Made by a program: the position numbers and the translations under genes. Positions 61,101-64,000 of a DNA stretch of 64,000 nucleotides are shown here, in pieces (positions within the stretch are counted from its first letter, which is position 1; each line of letters begins with the position of its first letter). Source of the stretch: Ianthella basta (taxonomy: Eukaryota > Porifera > Demospongiae > Verongiida > Ianthellidae); NCBI GenBank assembly GCA_964019415.1, contig OZ025870.1:7068415-7132414 (forward strand), written 5' to 3'. The notes under the pieces are model-generated. The model was not told where the DNA came from. It worked only from the letters and a program-made list of their open reading frames with translations, and searched no databases.

Positions 61101-64000
61101 AAACTCTAGCACTGAATGAACACCCTGTACAACAGGCAGAATTATAGTACAGTGACACGGTAGAGGTACAATAGTGTATTCGAGTGTACCAAGTTAATAT
61201 TTCATACGTATATGCAACAATGTAGTATACTCAGCAGAGAAGGTTAGTAATACATTTTGCAGAGTTCTATTAAGAAGAGAATTACAGAAGTGGTATGGAA
61301 ACTTCAAGCAGCAGCAGCAACTACGTAAGCTTCTAATTTGCCAGCAGAAAGCCTAGTAAAAGTGAAAGACAAAAAGGAACATCTGTCAAGCATTCTGTCT
61401 TATGCTGGAAGATATTAGTGCGGCAGGTTAATCCAGACTTGCATACATTGTGATTAAACCTGGCACACTAGTACAGCTATTAACAGCTGGAGAAACTAGA
61501 TCTTACACGACTCTTGGTTTGAACATATGCCCCTTTCTCCACAAGAACTTGTGCAACAGCTAGGTGTCCACTAAGAGCAGCTTCCGCCAGGGGGATAACT
61601 GGAACCCTCCCCATTGTAGTCAAAACACTCTGCAGAAGAAACATTGGTGACTGAAATGTAGAAAATTTACAGAAATGTGTTATTAATTAAAGGCATTATT
61701 ACCCTAACAGCATCCACTTCAGCTTCCTTTTCAAGCAATGCCACAGCAATCTCCTTACTCCCACTTGCAGCAGCACACATCAGTGGTGTGACATTATCCT
61801 GTGGTGAGACAATAGCTACTCTAGCACTTGCACCTTCCAAGGCACAATAAAGTAATGCTATTTGAAGTATAGTACCTGGGCTAATACATTGGGATTGGGA
61901 CAATTTACGTCAAGCAGACACTTCAACACACCAACGTGCTGATTCAAAGCAGCAAAGTGTAGGGCGGTGTACCCTTCCTGTAGGGAGGTAACATTGCAGT
62001 GGCATGCACGCAGGTATACAGCTACATACCTCCTTCATAAACCACCACACACTCCTACATACTGGATTAGCAGCATCTTGGTCTGCTCCCATCTTCAGAA
62101 GAAACTTGACAATGGATTCATTTCCTTCTTGACCTGCTGCCACCAGCGGTGGTAGCAGCGACTAAGGCAAAGAAACAAACATCCAATGAAGCATGAAGTG
62201 GACAGAAACCGATTAAAACTGCATGTACAGCAGCACCTGCTGCTCAAGATAGTTCGGGTCTGCCCCATGTTCCACCAGTGTCTTTACAGATCCCAAGTCA
62301 CCAAACACAGATGCTACAGTCAGTGGAGTAATCCTGGTTTCCTGTAGAAATGAACACATAATATAATGCACAACTACTACATCAGTATGAACAGAGGAAT
62401 CTCCACTTACAGTTTTAGCAGAGTTCACATCTGCATTATGCCTGCACAAAGCTTCCAGGATTCGTGGATTTCTCACAGTCTCGATGAAATGCAAGCTCAT
62501 TCTTCCCATCTATGTAAAACAACGCAATGCACACATGTAGTCCAGTGGCATACTCACTTTCAGACACCTGCATATCTTACATGGTCCAATACATCAGGAT
62601 CAGCTCCTTTCTGCAAAAGTAGCTCAGCTGCTTCACTTTGTCCTTGGCTGCATGCCATCATCAAAGGGGTAACACCATTCTGCACAGATGGAATACGTAC
62701 ATGAGCTGAGAATTTCTTCATTACAAGAGAAAATCCAGCCCAAAAACTTACATTATCCTGAGCATTTATGTAATCACTGCTGCTACATTGAGAGAGTAAG
62801 AATTCCAGCACTTTCAGGTAGCCATGACCAGCTGCAAGGTGAATTGGCAGCTTGCCATCCTGAATATTATGGGAATACAGGGTAGGATACAGCAGTATAT
62901 CAGGTTGTGTGAACAATAAAGGCTTCAAGAACCACATAAACATGAAATTCTAAGCTAGGCTACAGCAACATCCACTATGACAAATTGTAGCTATAACAGC
63001 CTAACCTCTGCCTTGGCAACTCCTTGGGACACATCTGACTGAAACAATGCAAGAACCATCTCCTCTTCATCTCTAACTAACAATGCTTTTATTCCTTCTC
63101 TTTCTTTCTACAGGAATTCAAAATGACAACAAAGGAGTAGAGAACACCAGCACACTCAGCTAACAAATAATATGTACATGTACATACACTGCCTTTTCAC
63201 ATGGCAATCACAAGGTACAGAAGTGAGACATGGAGACTGTCAAGGCAGCAGCAATTGAAAAACGTGGAGTCCACAGAATGAATGTGTTGAGGAGGATTTA
63301 AGAACTGAACAAACTGAGAAGATAAAGCAAGAGAATTGGAAGGCTACACTAGAAGAAATGAACACGGTGAGACAACTAAGAAAGAGTTTGTTGGAGAGAT
63401 GGAGGGAACAAGGCGAAGAAGAAGACTAAGGACTAAGGATATACTGATAAGGATATACTGATAATAATAAAAAGGATCTCATAATAACTACACATCATGC
63501 AAGCCTGCTGTACAGCATTGATATTATAAAATGACCTCTACTACCGGAGAAATCCATACATGAATTGATTGATTAATTGATTATCAGGAGATATGCAGAA
63601 GCTGATTCTATGAGACATCTAACAGCTGTGAAACAAATTCTACAATTCATTCAACTACTATATTTCATGCACACAGGAACACATTTTCTAAAGCCCTGTC
63701 CAGAATGTAAGTTTATGGGACAATCAAGAATGATTAAAATTGATTCTCACATCTGAAAATGGAACATCCAAGAAAAGCGGTGCTGAAGAATTTGTCTCAA
63801 AGGAATCCTGTCTGTTCACCTGCAGAGTATCAGAAGAAAAGTATATACCCTGCAAATCTTTCGGTGGGTGTCATCATTCACTTTGTTGCTACTAAGTACA
63901 ACTGTATCAGGTTTCTCATGTCAGAAGAAAATAAAAAACTTAAACAGTTCATTCAAGGGACTGTCCTCGGGAACTCCACCAAGGATTTCCTCTGCGTAGC
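43159..64000 (-). CDS. Ankyrin-repeat protein with two C-terminal Death-like domains (5' partial)
   Basis: Exons, 5' to 3': 64000(partial)-63946, 63891-63849, 63819-63751, 63107-63006, 62859-62752, 62679-62581, 62509-62411, 62341-62237, 62161-62063, 61977-61876, 61798-61703, 61629-61507, 61124-61020, 60761-60690, 59714-59634, 59561-59520, 58571-58464, 58385-58308, 58234-58160, 58043-57951, 57159-57097, 47345-47156, 47021-46890, 46212-46109, 43785-43159. All phases join. Exons 62859 to 60690 each carry about one ankyrin repeat (KLPIHLAAGHGYLKVLEFLL; GVTPLMMACSQGQSEAAELL; GYTALHFAALNQHVGVLKCL) with phase-0 introns. Then come helical exons and an acidic, Ser/Pro-rich linker. The last exon (208 codons) holds two Death-fold modules: KWTFLARFLGLPEDTILQL ... 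MLLQWIHRSPSEATWGRL, and SSSWSNLAKHLNVTNF ... CLDILMAWLDTFDEAPCF. No kinase, NACHT or TIR domain was seen. It is likely a cytosolic adaptor in immune or apoptotic signalling, by architecture only. Confidence 0.85.
43786..44165. other. Intron of the ankyrin-Death gene, left part
   Basis: Between the last exon's acceptor (CACGTAG) and the LINE at 44170. Nothing recognised. Confidence 0.5.
44170..45490 (+). mobile_element. Decayed LINE reverse transcriptase
   Basis: Plus-strand frames in order encode QPGFRAGHSTTTALLQVIND and GVIFLNISKAFDTVNHQLLL (RT palm; normally LD.SKAFDTV), then after a frameshift VDTGVPQGSVLGPLLFS and VLFADDTSLYI (catalytic FADD box, 44727-44760), KWLLDSGLKLNVGKTRCILI, KFLGVMVNQSLS and a C-terminal RLERLQNYAARIILGRRR. 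This is the order of a Jockey/CR1/L2-type LINE. The endonuclease is missing (5' truncation), several frameshifts are present, and a hairpin duplication interrupts it at 44512-44593. It is antisense to the host gene. Confidence 0.8.
44512..44593. repeat. Near-perfect inverted repeat inside the LINE
   Basis: Left arm 44512-44552 (CAGAAAGGGTTGGTTCTCCA ... CCAGCTTCACAA) and right arm 44559-44593 are reverse complements except for a 6-base insertion in the left arm; the loop is about 6 bases. Confidence 0.9.
45500..46108. other. Intronic stretch
   Basis: No exon or repeat recognised between the LINE and exon 46109-46212. Confidence 0.45.
47578..49161. repeat. Diverged tandem repeats (about 88 bp and about 165 bp units)
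   Basis: Two copies of a roughly 80-90-bp unit lie at 47578-47728 (AGTAAATGCAGTAGTTGG, AGTAAATGCACTAGTTGG). Then come three copies of a roughly 165-bp unit marked by ACTGCTATTATCATAGGTA, ATGGACCACTTGGCCA, CCAAGTTTCATGG and CCCAGTTGGTTGAAT, starting near 47736, 47898 and 49008. The second copy is split by MITE A and the third ends at MITE B. Confidence 0.75.
48010..48973. mobile_element. TA-flanked MITE A
   Basis: 964 bp. The left terminus TACCATGTAAGCTCAAATTT+TCGCGGGA pairs with the right terminus TCCCACAAAAATTAGAGCTT+ACACAGTA, with TA on both sides (48008-48009, 48974-48975). It splits a tandem-repeat unit, which supports insertion at these ends. No transposase. Confidence 0.8.
49164..49749. 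mobile_element. TA-flanked MITE B, same family as A
   Basis: 586 bp. The left terminus TACTGTGTGGGCTTAAATTT+TCGCAGGACTAAA pairs with the right terminus TTTAGTCCCACAAAAACTTA+AGCCCATATGGTA, flanked by TA (49162-49163, 49750-49751). Termini match MITE A (TAC-YRTGT-R-GCTYAAATTTTCGC); interiors differ. Confidence 0.8.
49752..50507. other. Unassigned intronic segment
   Basis: A 158-codon plus-strand frame (49744-50220) and a 78-codon minus-strand frame overlap here; neither resembles a family I know, and the first starts inside MITE B. Its composition is more CpG-rich than the flanks, so it may belong to the neighbouring transposon. Confidence 0.3.
50508..50996 (-). CDS. YqaJ-type recombinase/exonuclease domain ORF
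   Basis: 162-codon open frame, the best preserved part of the transposon. It contains the restriction-endonuclease-like core: Asp in SPVDFVLL, E-x-K in VEYKCPY, and the downstream Gln/Tyr helix YFYQVQGSL. The frame continues upstream as LTASNFGRI-type sequence across a frame break. Probably a fragment of one long transposase polyprotein rather than a separate gene. Confidence 0.6.
   Translation of the reverse strand: MQEMTTRGHIGVKTIPSGLVIDTSDSCLACSPVDFVLLPTGEQGLVEYKCPYKAVKENLTPEQAAAKYKDFSSVLNSSGQLELKQKHAYFYQVQGSLAVTGKEWCQFVLWAPKSLHLQTIQADPCFWKPVRRRIIEFYQHAVLPELALARYSVGQLVRESFL
50508..53190 (-). mobile_element. DNA transposon with Mutator-like transposase and YqaJ exonuclease domains
   Basis: Minus-strand segments in order: a basic N-terminus (KRKNRKEIARKAAQNRW, near 53120); a transposase-type region with a zinc-binding CIKCEANF; RWVVNVAAVLGQMATGVGAT; VPAVTVVVDDGWSKRCHKHS with a putative catalytic Asp pair; and GDGDSSVMATLQ. 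Next are KPCRGSLLGHEW and FDGGKQYNRVQSGSFEGRC. After a probable short GC-AG intron come SSEELDHLCLEFYKREILVT and LTASNFGRIARRRDSTPVAN. The final ORF (51000-50508) is the YqaJ-like nuclease: LVEYKCPYKAVKENL (Glu-x-Lys motif) and HAYFYQVQGSLAV. The set resembles proteins annotated as Mutator-like transposase plus YqaJ in cnidarians and sponges. Several stops and frameshifts indicate decay. Terminal repeats were not found, so the true ends are unknown. Confidence 0.75.
53191..54034. other. Intronic stretch with a TTA microsatellite
   Basis: (TTA)n-type run at 53310-53340 and an old repeat piece near 53600-53790 (a partial R1-like GGCAGCATTGCTGAT). No gene. Confidence 0.5.
54035..54300. repeat. 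Dispersed repeat family R1, copy 2
   Basis: Collinear with 7335-7625; diverged by substitutions and small gaps. Both copies are in the same orientation relative to the window. Confidence 0.65.
54585..54830 (-). pseudogene. RecQ-like helicase N-terminal fragment
   Basis: The frame reads TERFSNIVCAALQFLGKDCL followed by PQQQEALLHILYEGV. This looks like the start of the RecQ-like helicases multiplied in cnidarian and sponge genomes, where a similar helix and Gln motif precede the Walker A loop. The Walker motif is absent: the text degenerates after LYEG and stops. Same strand as the host gene, inside its large intron. Low certainty. Confidence 0.3.
54848..55205. repeat. Inverted repeat and possible R2 copy 2
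   Basis: CTGGACCCTCCT (54850) is mirrored by AGGAGGGTCCAG (54900-54912), a 60-bp stem-loop-like unit. From 54950 the sequence resembles 7730-7905 and ends in the palindrome GGGGCGCCTTTGGCGCCCC (55184-55202). Confidence 0.4.
55479..57036 (-). mobile_element. Internally deleted Helitron with both termini
   Basis: On the minus strand it starts TCTATATATTAATGTGC (57036 down) and ends with a hairpin CGCCAC-T-GTGGCG (55503-55491), an 8-base spacer and CTAG (55482-55479), fitting the Helitron 5'-TC and 3' hairpin-CTRR rule. The neighbouring bases are A (5') and T (3'), the canonical AT target without duplication. Inside, a Pif1-type helicase C-terminus survives, but the HUH Rep nuclease and most helicase motifs are gone. 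A GTCC-rich stretch (56985-57012) follows the 5' end. 1,558 bp, inserted in the large intron of the ankyrin-Death gene, same strand. Confidence 0.85.
55814..56721 (-). pseudogene. Helitron ORF remnant: 19-residue repeats fused to a Pif1 helicase tail
   Basis: About 11 tandem 57-bp units encode EEQQDADREREAERSRRRR, a highly charged predicted single helix or coiled coil, directly followed by GQTFEKVGIYLPSPVF and GQLYVAFSRARSL, helicase motif VI and its surroundings in Pif1/Helitron proteins. A slip in the (TCC)n near 56490-56515 breaks the frame once, giving two overlapping ORFs (56721-56317 and 56320-55814). Walker A/B and the Rep domain are absent. Basic/acidic N-terminal repeats occur in sponge and cnidarian Helitron proteins, so the fusion is best explained by an internal deletion that joined the repeat-bearing N-terminus to the helicase end. 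Confidence 0.7.
57160..57950. other. Intron of the ankyrin-Death gene
   Basis: No exon, repeat or mobile element recognised between exons 57097-57159 and 57951-58043. Confidence 0.5.
58572..59519. other. Intron of the ankyrin-Death gene
   Basis: AT-rich, nothing recognised. Confidence 0.5.
59715..60689. other. Intron of the ankyrin-Death gene
   Basis: No coding exon supported; a 112-codon plus-strand frame (59856-60194) has no protein-like features. Confidence 0.5.

Overview
The window looks like nuclear DNA of an early-branching animal, most likely a sponge (inference). The genes have many short exons with GT-AG introns. A complete BBS2 gene implies a ciliated eukaryote. Animal-type extracellular modules (EMI, calcium-binding EGF) and animal-type ankyrin and Death modules are present. 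The remainder is full of mobile-element debris: LINEs, a small LTR element, a Helitron, a DNA transposon and MITEs. I saw no operons, tRNA, rRNA or CRISPR.

Layout. (1) 1-733, + strand: the 3' part of a large exon, cut by the window edge, that is a near-identical paralogue of part of a later exon. (2) 734-8300: intergenic or intronic DNA with a gutted LINE and a compact LTR retrotransposon with two same-length, apparently identical LTRs. (3) 8370-18983, + strand: a gene for a secreted EMI + EGF + six cbEGF protein ending in about 1,260 residues of an unrecognised beta-rich and helical region. (4) 19230-25300: a decayed reverse-transcriptase element, a possible small minus-strand gene, a 2.15 kb array of 21-bp repeats and a TA-flanked MITE. 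(5) 25797-31209, - strand: an unrecognised multi-exon gene, divergent from (6) BBS2 (31482-42466, + strand), for which all 21 coding exons could be placed, giving 740 codons. (7) 43159 to beyond 64000, - strand: an ankyrin-repeat protein with one repeat per phase-0 exon and two Death-like domains encoded in its last exon. Its roughly 9.8 kb intron (47346-57096) holds a Mutator-like/YqaJ transposon, a Helitron with both ends intact, two MITEs of one family and other repeats.

How the parts relate. BBS2 is a BBSome subunit (ciliary traffic). It shares a 272-bp presumed bidirectional promoter with the unrecognised gene, so co-expression is possible but unproven. BBS2 and the ankyrin-Death gene are convergent (tail to tail, 692 bp apart). 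The EMI-EGF gene and the fragment at the left edge show that this cell-surface or matrix family is locally duplicated. The ankyrin-Death gene has the architecture of an intracellular innate-immune or apoptosis adaptor. All exon coordinates were inferred by eye from splice sites and reading frame; nothing was computed.
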